Positions 33,383 to 40,919 of a stretch of DNA of 54,461 bases are shown in pieces (the stretch's first letter is position 1; each line of letters opens with the position of its first letter). The stretch comes from Bog-473 sp036491435 (GTDB lineage: Bacteria; Actinomycetota; Acidimicrobiia; Acidimicrobiales; RAAP-2), in contig DASXBZ010000101.1 in NCBI GenBank assembly GCA_036491435.1, positions 1 through 54,461 on the forward strand. Direction: 5' to 3'. A program made the translations under genes and the position numbers. The notes under the pieces are model-generated. The model did not search any database. It saw nothing but the letters and a program-made list of their open reading frames with translations, and had not been told where the DNA came from.

Positions 33383-34588
33383 ATGATCGCCCTGCAGGTT
33401 CTGTCCGTGCTCTTCGGCGCCGTCCTGGCGCTGGCGATCCTTGGCTCGGCGCTCAAGACGGTCGTGCTGCCACAGGAGGGGTTCCCCCGCCTGGCGCAGG
33501 CGGTGTTCGCGGTCGTCCATCGATTGCTCGTCCACCGCTCGCGGAGCCATGAACGGGCGATTGCGCTCCGGTCGTTGTACGCGCCGGTCGCACTGGTCAG
33601 CCTTCCGCTCGTGTGGATGCTGCTCATGGTGGTCGCCTTCACCTTCATCTTCTGGGGCACCGGGTCACTCACGTGGCAGCGGGCCTTCGAGATCAGCGGC
33701 TCGTCGTTGACGACGCTCGGCTTCGCTGAGCCCGACACGACAGCCCGGATCTGGCTGGCGTTCATCGAGGCGACCATCGGGCTCGGGCTCGTGGCCCTCT
33801 TGATCAGCTATCTCCCGACCATCTACGGGGCGTACAACGGGCGGGAGAAGGGCATCATCCGGCTCCGCCCGATCTCCGGCGCGCCCCCGGCGGTCGTCCC
33901 CCTCCTGCAAAACCTCGAGCGGATCGGGTTCCTGGACAACGTGGAGTTCTGGCGCAACCAGTCAGAGTGGATGCTCGACATCGAGCAGACGCACACGGCG
34001 TTCCCGATCCTCACCTACTTCCCCGAGACCCATCGGGACCACTCGTGGGTAGCGACCATCGGCTGTCTGTTGGACGCCGCCGCCGTCGTGCTCTCCTCGT
34101 CGGATACACGGGCGGGCCAGTCCTTCGAGGAGATGGACAAGGGACCCATGATGGTGCTCGTCTACGGCATGCCCGGCTTCGTGCGCGTGGCGCGCGCCGC
34201 GTCGATCCCGATCGACGAGCCGATGGGGATCACCGAGGTGGTCGGCCAGTTCAACGATCCGGCACCTCCGATCACCATCAGCCGTGCCGAGTACGACGAA
34301 GCCATGGCGGCGCTCGCACCCCTCATCGAGGTCGCACCCGACCACACGGAAGAGGCATGGCGCCGCTTCGCGTGGATCCGGTCCAGCTACGAGCCGGCGG
34401 TGCGGTCGTTGGCGGGTCTGACGTTCGCGTACCCCGCACCCTGGACGACCGACCGCGCTGCGAAGGTCGGCCGACCGCGGTTCCTGCGGAGCCGGGTCAT
34501 CGCGGTGGACTGGTCGGTGGAAGTGACCGGACCGGGTGACGTCGCGCCGGCGACCCCGGCCACGCCGGCGTCCCCTACAGGTGGCTGA
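33383..34588 (+). CDS. Two-helix-pore (K+ channel-like) membrane protein with cytosolic domain
   Basis: In this 401-aa protein the first 160 residues hold an N-terminal helix, a helix around 70-93 (LPLVWMLLMVVAFTFIFWG), a pore-like loop ISGSSLTTLGFAEPDTTAR, and a helix IEATIGLGLVALLISYLP. That order is the Ion_trans_2 layout, but the selectivity filter T-T-x-G-(Y/F)-G reads T-T-L-G-F-A. The remaining 240 residues are soluble. Function is not certain: a channel with altered selectivity or a channel-derived sensor. Its end overlaps the convergent glutamate decarboxylase gene by 14 nt. Confidence 0.7.
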   Translation: MIALQVLSVLFGAVLALAILGSALKTVVLPQEGFPRLAQAVFAVVHRLLVHRSRSHERAIALRSLYAPVALVSLPLVWMLLMVVAFTFIFWGTGSLTWQRAFEISGSSLTTLGFAEPDTTARIWLAFIEATIGLGLVALLISYLPTIYGAYNGREKGIIRLRPISGAPPAVVPLLQNLERIGFLDNVEFWRNQSEWMLDIEQTHTAFPILTYFPETHRDHSWVATIGCLLDAAAVVLSSSDTRAGQSFEEMDKGPMMVLVYGMPGFVRVARAASIPIDEPMGITEVVGQFNDPAPPITISRAEYDEAMAALAPLIEVAPDHTEEAWRRFAWIRSSYEPAVRSLAGLTFAYPAPWTTDRAAKVGRPRFLRSRVIAVDWSVEVTGPGDVAPATPATPASPTGG

Positions 34589-35975
34589 AGCCCCCTGACT
34601 CCTCCTTGGTCATCGGGACCGAGACCGGGTGTCGGTCGAAGTGCGCGATCGCCTGTTCCATGTCGTCGAGGAGGATCGTCGCCAGATCCCGGCTGACACC
34701 CTGGCGGACGAGGATGCGCTGCACCGATATGTCCGAGACCGAGCCGGTCAGGGGGTAGGCCGGCACCTGCCACCCGCGGTTGCGCAGGCGGTCGGCGACG
34801 TCGTAGAGGGTGTACCCCGGATCCTCGCCCTCGCGGATGCGCCAAGCCACCGACGGGATGCCGGTCTGGGGGTCCGAGTCGCACAGCATCTCGAAAGGCC
34901 CGAGCTTGGCCACCTCGTGCGCCAGGTACTTGCCGGTCAGGTAGCACGCGTCGTGCACGTTGCGATACCCGTCGCGGCCGAGCCGCACGAAGTTGTAGTA
35001 CTGGGCGATGATCTGGCCGGCCGGCCGCGAGAAGTTGATCTGGAACACCGGCATGTCGCCGCCCAGGTACGTCACGTGGAAGATGAGGTCGTCGGGCAAC
35101 TCGGACTCGTCGCGCCAGAGCGCCCAGCCAACGCCAAGGGGCGCGAGGCCGAACTTGTGGCCGGACGTACTGATCGACTTCACCCGCGGCACGCGGAAGT
35201 CCCACTCGATGTCGGGGGCGCAGAACGGGGCGAGGAAAGCACCGCTGGCGCCGTCCACGTGGATGTCGATGTCCAGCCCGGTGTCCTCCTGGAGCTTGTC
35301 GAGGGCCTGGGACAGCTCCAGGACCGGCTCGTAGCTGCCCGTGTAGGTCACGCCGAAGGTGGGCACCACCATGATGGTGTTCTCGTCCACCCGCTCGAGC
35401 ATCTGCTCGACGTCCATGCAGTAGCGACCGGGGGACATCGGGATCTCGCGGATCTCCACGTCCCAGTAGCGGGCGAACTTGTGCCAGACGACCTGCACTG
35501 GCCCGCAGACCATGTTGGGCGTGTCGGCCGGCTTGCCGGCGGCCTTGCGCTTGGCCCGCCAGCGCCACTTGGCCGCCATGCCGCCGAGCATGCAGGCCTC
35601 AGAGGAGCCGATGGCCGAGCAGCCGACCGCCCGGCCGGACTCGGGGGCGTGCCAGAGATCAGCCAAGATGTGCACGCAGCGGCGCTCGATCTCCGCCGTC
35701 TGGGGGTACTCGTCCTTGTCGATGAGGTTCTTGTCGATGGCGATATCCATCAGGCGATGGATCTCGGGCTCCTCCCACGTCTGGCAGAAGGTGGCCAGGT
35801 TCTGGCGGGCGTTGCCGTCGAGCATCAACTCGTCGACGATGGCCTGGAACGCGTCCTCGGACCGCATCTCGCCGGTCGGGCACCGGCCGAAGGGCAGCCG
35901 GGAATGGAGCCCGCGGTCCGCATAGATCGAATCGAGCATCCCCTCGCGGATGGGCTCCCTCTTGTGCAATGGCAT
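34575..35975 (-). CDS. gadB: Glutamate decarboxylase (PLP-dependent)
   Basis: The 466-aa enzyme, equal in length to Escherichia coli GadB, converts glutamate to GABA plus CO2 and consumes a proton. Motifs: GSSEACMLGGMAAKWRWR, HVDGASGAFLAPF (PLP-binding Asp), and STSGHKFGLAPLG with the Schiff-base lysine at about 273. The C-terminal auto-inhibition tail is present (ESGGFSHL; E. coli ends in KHT). The ATG at 35975 has AGGGG upstream. No GadC antiporter is adjacent. Confidence 0.94.
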   Translation of the reverse strand: MPLHKREPIREGMLDSIYADRGLHSRLPFGRCPTGEMRSEDAFQAIVDELMLDGNARQNLATFCQTWEEPEIHRLMDIAIDKNLIDKDEYPQTAEIERRCVHILADLWHAPESGRAVGCSAIGSSEACMLGGMAAKWRWRAKRKAAGKPADTPNMVCGPVQVVWHKFARYWDVEIREIPMSPGRYCMDVEQMLERVDENTIMVVPTFGVTYTGSYEPVLELSQALDKLQEDTGLDIDIHVDGASGAFLAPFCAPDIEWDFRVPRVKSISTSGHKFGLAPLGVGWALWRDESELPDDLIFHVTYLGGDMPVFQINFSRPAGQIIAQYYNFVRLGRDGYRNVHDACYLTGKYLAHEVAKLGPFEMLCDSDPQTGIPSVAWRIREGEDPGYTLYDVADRLRNRGWQVPAYPLTGSVSDISVQRILVRQGVSRDLATILLDDMEQAIAHFDRHPVSVPMTKEESGGFSHL

Positions 35976-36131
35976 GGCACGGCCCCTTGTCATCCGAGTT
36001 GGGCGGTTCGGATGCGTACCGTACCGGCGCCGGCCGCCGCACGCGGCGGCGCGGCGATCGAGGCAGTGCACTGGCTCGCGCGAGGGCCGTGGCGGGTGAG
36101 ACCCCGAAGGCCGGCTACAGCGATGGGCTCG

Positions 36132-37046
36132 TCAGCAGGCGAGCGCGAGGGTTTCGCGTCGTCCAGCGGGCTGGGTGCGAACCGTCGAGGCACGCCGGCC
36201 CGGCTCAGGCCCACGGCCGATGCGCCGCGACTCCTGGCCGTCGGGCCGCTCCGCCAGCCGCGAGCGAAGCTGCCGCAGCGCCTTGGTGTGGATCTGGCAG
36301 ACCCTGCTCTCGGTGACACCCAGAACGGAGCCGATCTCCGTGAGCGTCATGCCGTCGTAGTAATACATCGTGAGGACCGTACGTTCCCGCTCGGGCATCG
36401 CTTCGACCGCGTCGAGCAGCGCCTGCTTGGACTCCTTAGCTTCGAGCGTGTCCACGGGCCCGAAGGAACGATCGGGAAGCGACTCGCCAAGGGTCGAGCG
36501 ATCCGCTCGATCACCGCTACCGCCACGAAGCACTTCGTCGAGGGCCATGACGCCGGATGAGGAGATTTTGCGCATGGCCGTGTGGAAGTCGGCGGAGGAC
36601 ATCTGGAGCTCCTCGGCGACCTCGGCCTCGGTGGGCGTGCGCCGCAACGTCGTCTCCAGGTGCGTCACCGCTTGCTCGACGGCCCGTGCCTTGCTCCGCA
36701 CGGAACGGGGCACCCAGTCGATGGACCGCAGTTCGTCGATGATGGCGCCCTTGATGCGCGGGATGGCGTACGTCTCGAAGCGGAGGTTGCGGTCCGGCTC
36801 GAACCGCTCGATTGCGTCGATCAGCCCGATGATGCCGTAGCTGGTCAGATCGTCCTCGTCGAAGTGCCGGGGCAACCCGGACATGACTCGGCCGGCCACG
36901 TACTTCACGAACGGTGAGTAGTGCTCGATCAGCTGGTTCCGCAGCGTCCGTGCGCCGGTCCGCTTGAACTCGGACCAAAGGCCGTTGACGCCGTCTTCCT
37001 CTGTGGTCTCCGGAGTAGCGGAGCCTGTAACCATCGTCGTTGCCAC
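36132..37046 (-). CDS. whiG: RNA polymerase sigma factor, FliA/WhiG (sigma-28) family
   Basis: A 304-aa group 3 sigma factor. Region 2 is at about 40-110 (YSPFVKYVAGRVMSGLPRH, DDLTSYGIIGLIDAIERFEP, FETYAIPRIKGAIIDELR), then the WVPRSVRSKAR segment and region 3. Region 4 is at about 205-265 (MPERERTVLTMYYYDGMTLT, SVLGVTESRVCQIHTKAL). A 35-residue Arg/Pro-rich tail extends beyond region 4. The family recognises TAAA-N15-GCCGATAA promoters; a near match lies 1.4 kb away at 38472-38498. The GTG at 37046 has GGAGGGGG 5 nt upstream. No anti-sigma gene is adjacent. Confidence 0.9.
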   Translation of the reverse strand: MATTMVTGSATPETTEEDGVNGLWSEFKRTGARTLRNQLIEHYSPFVKYVAGRVMSGLPRHFDEDDLTSYGIIGLIDAIERFEPDRNLRFETYAIPRIKGAIIDELRSIDWVPRSVRSKARAVEQAVTHLETTLRRTPTEAEVAEELQMSSADFHTAMRKISSSGVMALDEVLRGGSGDRADRSTLGESLPDRSFGPVDTLEAKESKQALLDAVEAMPERERTVLTMYYYDGMTLTEIGSVLGVTESRVCQIHTKALRQLRSRLAERPDGQESRRIGRGPEPGRRASTVRTQPAGRRETLALAC

Positions 37047-37324
37047 GTATCCCCCTCCCTCATTTTGGAGCCTCCGACAGGCACCAACCCTTCCAATGAG
37101 GTTTTCCCTATTTGACCATGCCCGCTACGGTCGTTCAGGAGTAGCTACCACTCTAATTCGCTTTGTTTGTCCTGGTAGGTTGCCTCTTCGTTGTCAATTG
37201 GTTGCAGAAACCGGGCACCGAATTGGCGGTATCGGGCCGGGGTCCCGTTCCTCACAAATCGAAATGGGGTGGCCGTGGGCCCCCTCTGAGCTGTCTTTGG
37301 CCGGCCAGGGAGCGCCGCGAACAC

Positions 37325-37362
37325 GGCGCGCCCCCTGGCGCGCCCCCTGGGCCTTTTGGCCC
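37325..37362. repeat. 12-bp tandem repeat followed by a 5-bp-stem hairpin
   Basis: GGCGCGCCCCCT occurs twice head to tail (37325-37336 and 37337-37348), immediately followed by GGGCC-TTTT-GGCCC (37349-37362). It could separate the divergent sigma and response-regulator promoters; function unknown. Confidence 0.5.
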
Positions 37363-37538
37363 ACCCGAATTCGCCTCGGTGCACGTCACGTCACCCGGGT
37401 GGCGAACGTCGGCGGGGCCGAGCGACCGCCGGACAAGTCGTCGGGATGTCTCTCACGTTGACCGTGACGCGGTCGTGCGCGACGCCCAATTTCACGCCAA
37501 AACGCACAACAAACGACCTATCGGCACCCGCGTCGCCC

Positions 37539-37566
37539 TCAAGCGCGGTCGAACACGGGCCGAGAG
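37539..37566 (+). promoter_or_regulatory. Possible sigma-28-type promoter of the first response regulator
   Basis: TCAA (37539-37542), 16 nt, GCCGAGAG (37559-37566). Compared with TAAA-N15-GCCGATAA it has a conserved GCCGA core, one -35 mismatch and one extra spacer base. Transcription would start near 37573, at the GTG 37574 or 12 nt before ATG 37586. Confidence 0.35.
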
Positions 37567-37585
37567 TTTTCATGTGACGATCTCA

Positions 37586-38362
37586 ATGGACTTGGAGCGG
37601 ACACGACACCGCGACGGCTTCCGTCACGGCGCGCCGGAAACACCTTCACCGGCGCGTGACGTGCCGGAACGTCTCGGTGCCGATCGCAGGATCCTCATCG
37701 CCGAGGACGACCACAGTTGCCGGCTGGCCCTACACCAGTACTTCGAGCGCTCGGGCTACCGGGTGACCGAGGCGGCGGACGGCCCGGCGTCACTGCGGGC
37801 GGTGTTCCAGAGCTCGGCCGACCTGGTCATCCTCGACCTGGGGCTGCCCGGGGTGGACGGCCTCGAGGTGTTGGCCAAGATCAGGCGTGACAGTGCCGTA
37901 CCGGTCATCGTCTGCTCGGGGCGAGACTCCGAGAGCGACCGCATTCGCTCGCTCGACCTGGGGGCCGACGACTTCGTCGTCAAGCCCTTCTCCTTCGCCG
38001 AGCTCGAGGCCCGGGTGCGCGCGGTGCTCCGCCGGGGCGCCAAGACACCGCCGAACCGGCTCCTTCATTACGGCGACCTCGTCATCGACCGGGACACCCG
38101 GACAGTCACGCTGGCCGAGACGGTCGTGCCTATGACCCGCAAGGAATTCGACCTGCTGGCCTTCCTGGCCGCGTCGCCGGGCCGGGTGTTCTCACGTCAA
38201 GACCTGCTCGAGCGGGTCTGGGCGTCGACGGACGAGTGGCAGGGCTGTTCGACCGTCACCGAGCACGTACGCCGGATCCGGCTCAAGATCGAAGAGGACC
38301 CGAACAAGCCGCACTGGATCGCCACGGCCCGCGGCATCGGGTACCGCTTCTGCGCTCCGTAA
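37586..38362 (+). CDS. OmpR/PhoB-family response regulator, orphan (paralog 1)
   Basis: In this 258-aa protein, after a 34-residue polar leader, the receiver has ILIAEDD (Glu40, Asp41), phosphoacceptor Asp84 in VILDLGLPGVDG, Ser111 and Lys133, all intact. The winged-helix DNA-binding domain (about 160-257) has MTRKEFDLLAFLA, the recognition helix CSTVTEHVRRIRLKIE and the wing RGIGYRF. No histidine kinase is nearby. GTG 37574 would add four residues. It aligns without gaps to the next gene. Confidence 0.9.
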   Translation: MDLERTRHRDGFRHGAPETPSPARDVPERLGADRRILIAEDDHSCRLALHQYFERSGYRVTEAADGPASLRAVFQSSADLVILDLGLPGVDGLEVLAKIRRDSAVPVIVCSGRDSESDRIRSLDLGADDFVVKPFSFAELEARVRAVLRRGAKTPPNRLLHYGDLVIDRDTRTVTLAETVVPMTRKEFDLLAFLAASPGRVFSRQDLLERVWASTDEWQGCSTVTEHVRRIRLKIEEDPNKPHWIATARGIGYRFCAP

Positions 38363-38422
38363 CTTTTCCGAACTTCTGCACACGCGAAATCGGCGCACGC
38401 CGGCACATCCCACGGGCTGACC

Positions 38423-38466
38423 GCACCGCACCCGCACCACGCCTGCACCACGCCCGCACAACATTT
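38423..38466. promoter_or_regulatory. Four 11-bp-phased direct repeats upstream of the second response regulator
   Basis: Units beginning GCAC start at 38423, 38434, 38445 and 38456, exactly 11 bp apart: GCACCGCACCC, GCACCACGCCT, GCACCACGCCC, GCACAACATTT. OmpR/PhoB winged helices bind head-to-tail direct repeats with 11-bp spacing. The array ends 5 nt before the sigma-28 -35 box, a class II activator or repressor position. The adjacent response regulators are the obvious candidate binders. Confidence 0.6.
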
Positions 38467-38471
38467 GGTCC

Positions 38472-38498
38472 TAAAGACCTATTGAGCTGGGCCGACGC
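38472..38498 (+). promoter_or_regulatory. Sigma-28 (WhiG/FliA)-type promoter
   Basis: TAAA (38472-38475), 15 nt, GCCGACGC (38491-38498). Written in FliA form it is TAAAGACC-N11-GCCGACGC against TAAAGTTT-N11-GCCGATAA. The cognate-type sigma gene lies 1.4 kb away. The predicted transcript starts near 38505, about 115 nt before the small ORF. Confidence 0.6.
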
Positions 38499-38619
38499 GC
38501 TGACGACACTTGAGTCGACGGAAAGCGAACCCATCGCGGCGGGACCCGATCGGGCCGGGTTTGCCGCGCGTCACAGAAGCCTGCGCACTGGGCGCAGGAG
38601 TGATGAGGGGGAAGTTCAC

Positions 38620-38697
38620 ATGAAGCTCCTGTCGCTGTGCCGACTCCGTCGGCATCGCCGCAGTGCGGCACACAGCCACGGGGTGGAGCGGTCATGA
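38620..38697 (+). CDS. 25-residue Arg/His-rich leader ORF coupled to the second response regulator
   Basis: ATG 38620 is preceded by a purine-rich GAGGGGGAAG (a ribosome site). The peptide begins MKLLSLCRLRRHRRS, contains about 9 basic residues plus three His, and ends at TGA 38695-38697, which overlaps the ATG (38694) of the next gene as ATGA. The layout suggests translational coupling or an attenuating leader peptide. Chance cannot be excluded for so short an ORF. Confidence 0.45.
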   Translation: MKLLSLCRLRRHRRSAAHSHGVERS

Positions 38698-39473
38698 CGT
38701 CGCTCGACCTGCACCCAAGGACGCCCTTGCCGTCGGGCCTGCACCGGAGCGCTCCCTCGCCGGGGATCGGCTCGGGTCATCTCACGACCACACGGACCAT
38801 CCTGGTCGCCGAGAGCGACTACGGCTTCCGTGCGACGTTGCGCCGCTTTCTCGAGCAGTCCGGCTATCGCGTGATCGAGGCCGACACCATGGCCAACTCC
38901 CTGCGGGCGGTTTTCCGCCAGGAGGCCGACCTCGTCGTGCTCGACCTCGATCGGGATGGTGGCACTGCCGACGTCCTCACCAAGATCCGTCGCCGGAGCA
39001 CCGTGCCGGTCATCGTGTGCTCGGGCCAGGCCTCGGAACAGGATCGTGTCCGCCTGCTGAACCTGGGCGCTGACGACTTCATCGACAAGCCCTACTCCAT
39101 GCCCGAGCTCGAGGCGCGGGTGCGGGCGGTGATGCGTCGCGGTAGCGCGGCGCCGACGACGACGTTGGACCTGGGGGGCCTCGTGATCGACCACGGGACC
39201 CGCACGGTCACGCTCGGCCAGGACGAGGTCCCGATGACCCGCAAGGAGTTCGACCTCCTGGCCTTCCTGGCGACCTGCCCGGGCCGTGTCTTCTCCCGCG
39301 AAGAGTTGCTCGAACGGGTGTGGGGCTCAACCAGCCGTTGGCAGGGGTGCTCCACGGTGACCGAGCACGTGCGACGGGTCCGGCTCAAGATCGAGACCGA
39401 CCCCGAGAACCCACGGTGGATCACGACCGTGCGCGGAATCGGCTACCGGTTCTCCTCCGCCGCCGCGGCGTAG
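38694..39473 (+). CDS. OmpR/PhoB-family response regulator, orphan, with degenerate receiver (paralog 2)
   Basis: The 259-aa protein is gap-free colinear with the preceding regulator. Asp84, Ser111 and Lys133 are kept, but the acidic pocket reads Glu40-Ser41-Asp42 (Asp41 lost), and the LPGVDG loop after Asp84 is replaced by D-R-D-G-G-T. Mg2+ binding and phosphorylation are therefore doubtful. The DNA-binding domain is nearly unchanged (MTRKEFDLLAFLA; CSTVTEHVRRVRLKIE). GGAG lies 6 nt before the ATG. It probably binds the same sites as paralog 1, possibly as a heterodimer partner or phosphorylation-independent version. Confidence 0.9.
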   Translation: MTSLDLHPRTPLPSGLHRSAPSPGIGSGHLTTTRTILVAESDYGFRATLRRFLEQSGYRVIEADTMANSLRAVFRQEADLVVLDLDRDGGTADVLTKIRRRSTVPVIVCSGQASEQDRVRLLNLGADDFIDKPYSMPELEARVRAVMRRGSAAPTTTLDLGGLVIDHGTRTVTLGQDEVPMTRKEFDLLAFLATCPGRVFSREELLERVWGSTSRWQGCSTVTEHVRRVRLKIETDPENPRWITTVRGIGYRFSSAAAA

Positions 39474-39499
39474 ACGACAGGCCGCGGCCGATCAGGGAG

Positions 39500-39517
39500 C
39501 TCCGCCTCAGGGCGGAG
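39500..39517. terminator. Hairpin CTCCGCC-TCAG-GGCGGAG between convergent genes
   Basis: A perfect 7-bp stem with a 4-nt loop lies 26 nt after the response-regulator stop. The loop contains the stop codon of the convergent deacetylase. It is a likely terminator for the rightward transcript; there is no T-run. Confidence 0.45.
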
Positions 39518-40748
39518 GGTGCTGACCCGCCAGCAGATATCCGCCGCCGTCTGGCGTCGCGACCATGGCGAAGAAACGGTCAACCGGCGACTGGCCACCG
39601 CGCGAGCCGTAGAAGGGCACGTCGAAGGAGAAGACACCGCCGTCCGCCGCCAGTTCCCAGTAGCCGCTGGCCGCAGGGCCGGGTGCCATGCCCACGATCG
39701 GCGCGTTGAGCGGCTGTCCGCCCATCGACCCGTGGAACGTCGCGGTGCCGAAGGAGAAGATGCCGCCGTCCGAGGCCACCTCCCAGTAGCCGTTGCCGTC
39801 GGGTGTCGCGGCCATGCCGACGATCGGCTCGTTGAGGGGCTGGCCGCCCATCGACCCGTGGAAGGCCGCGGTGCCGAAGGAGAAAATGCCGCCGTCGGAG
39901 GCCACCTCCCAGTACCCGCCGGCCGGCGAGCTGGCTCCAGCGAGGGCGGCGCCCACGAGCGGCAGGTTCGAGGTGACCGGCGCCCCGGGTGTCGGCGCGT
40001 TCCCGAAGCCGTACGTCGCCGTCACCTGGGGTCCCCCATTGCCGCCACAGATCGAGACGAACGAGTAGCCCTCGGCCCGCAGCTGCGTGATGATCTGCGG
40101 CAACGCGGCCACCGTTTCTGAGCGATCACCACCGCCGTCGTGCATGCCGACCACGGCCCCGGGGAACGCGGCACCGACGACCGCGCGCACGATGCCGCTG
40201 ACCCCCGGACGGGTCCAGTCACTGGAGTCGATGGAGTAGCTCATCGTCGTCATCCCACGGGCGGCGACTTCGTTGAGGACGGTCGCGTTGAACGCGTCGT
40301 ACGGAGGGCGCATGCACACGGGTGTCGTACCGGTGACGGCCTGAATCTCGTTCTGTGTCTGGTCGATCTGCGACCCGACCTCGGCGGCCGAAAGCTTGGT
40401 CAGGTCGGGGTGGCTCCAAGTGTGGTTCTCGACCGGGTAGCCGGCCGCCGTCAGGAGCTGCGCGTACTGCGGATACCGCGGCACCTCTTCGCCGACCTCG
40501 AAGAACGTCGCCGGTACGTGATATTGCTGGAGCACCGAGAGGACGGCCGGCGTATAGGGGCTGGGGCCGTCGTCGAACGTGAGGGCGATCACCCTGGCTC
40601 CTGCCGTCGCCGCCCCGCCGGGCGCCTGCCAGGTGTAGAACGCGGCGCCGCTGCCCGCGGCGGAGGCCGTCTGGACCGGCGCGGACAGCGCGACCAGTGC
40701 CGATACCGCGACCGCTCCGCCGGTCCGCCTGACCCACGCCGCCTTCAT
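39507..40748 (-). CDS. Secreted NodB polysaccharide deacetylase with Acidimicrobiia-type surface repeats
   Basis: The 413-aa protein has a signal peptide (about 1-31, ending QTASAAG). The NodB domain (about 55-250) carries TFDDGPSPYT (catalytic Asp and metal Asp), HTWSHPDL (metal His pair), RPPYDAF and SIDSSDW. The last 130 residues are three repeats of about 42 aa of the form GYWE(V/L)A(S/A)DGG(I/V)FSF...G(S/N)xGGQ...VATPDG, the third degenerate. It probably deacetylates peptidoglycan or an exopolysaccharide, with the repeats as a surface-binding module. The ATG at 40748 starts the signal peptide. Confidence 0.9.
   Translation of the reverse strand: MKAAWVRRTGGAVAVSALVALSAPVQTASAAGSGAAFYTWQAPGGAATAGARVIALTFDDGPSPYTPAVLSVLQQYHVPATFFEVGEEVPRYPQYAQLLTAAGYPVENHTWSHPDLTKLSAAEVGSQIDQTQNEIQAVTGTTPVCMRPPYDAFNATVLNEVAARGMTTMSYSIDSSDWTRPGVSGIVRAVVGAAFPGAVVGMHDGGGDRSETVAALPQIITQLRAEGYSFVSICGGNGGPQVTATYGFGNAPTPGAPVTSNLPLVGAALAGASSPAGGYWEVASDGGIFSFGTAAFHGSMGGQPLNEPIVGMAATPDGNGYWEVASDGGIFSFGTATFHGSMGGQPLNAPIVGMAPGPAASGYWELAADGGVFSFDVPFYGSRGGQSPVDRFFAMVATPDGGGYLLAGQHPPP
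39663..39917. repeat. Two near-identical ~126-bp coding repeats in the deacetylase gene
   Basis: The two intact GYWEVASDGGIFSFG units are almost identical at DNA level as well (long shared runs around GGTGCCGAAGGAGAA and GCCCATCGACCCGTGGAA). They differ by few bases, which points to recent duplication or gene conversion. Confidence 0.65.
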
Positions 40749-40919
40749 AGGGGTTCTTCTTAGCGCCTGTGAGCCGTCGCACAAGGGATTCTCTGGTTGC
40801 GTGTTTCCGTATACACACACCTATGCGCATACGAACGCGGGAGCCTCGCCCCCGCCCCCGTCAGACCCGCTGTCGGCGTTTCAGTTGCAAAAAATGGGCT
40901 GCGGTTGCAGGTTCGTCGC
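40749..40919. other. Deacetylase upstream region
   Basis: This divergent region between the deacetylase and the LuxR regulator has no gene. A minus-strand GCCGACAG (40877-40870) resembles a sigma-28 -10 box but lacks a TAAA partner. A purine/pyrimidine-rich stretch with CACACACA-like dinucleotides lies around 40811-40820. Confidence 0.3.

Larger units (their letters stand above)
37047..37573. other. 527-nt intergenic region between the sigma gene and the first response regulator
   Basis: It contains a 12-bp tandem duplication (37325-37348), a GGGCC-TTTT-GGCCC hairpin (37349-37362), a CACGCC ... CGCACAACA element (37493-37511) that recurs before the second response regulator, and a weak sigma-28-like promoter (37539-37566). 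GTAGCTAC near 37140-37147 is a short palindrome in the sigma gene upstream region. No convincing gene is present. Confidence 0.45.

Noticed and set aside
37446..37577. Short ORF ending on GTGA at the possible GTG start of response-regulator paralog 1, mimicking the leader ORF of paralog 2
   Set aside because: No ribosome site precedes it, the likely promoter starts downstream of its ATG, and the peptide looks random.
40870..40877. Minus-strand GCCGACAG as a sigma-28 promoter of the deacetylase
   Set aside because: No TAAA-like -35 occurs 14-16 nt upstream; a lone GCCGA is too common in this GC-rich DNA.
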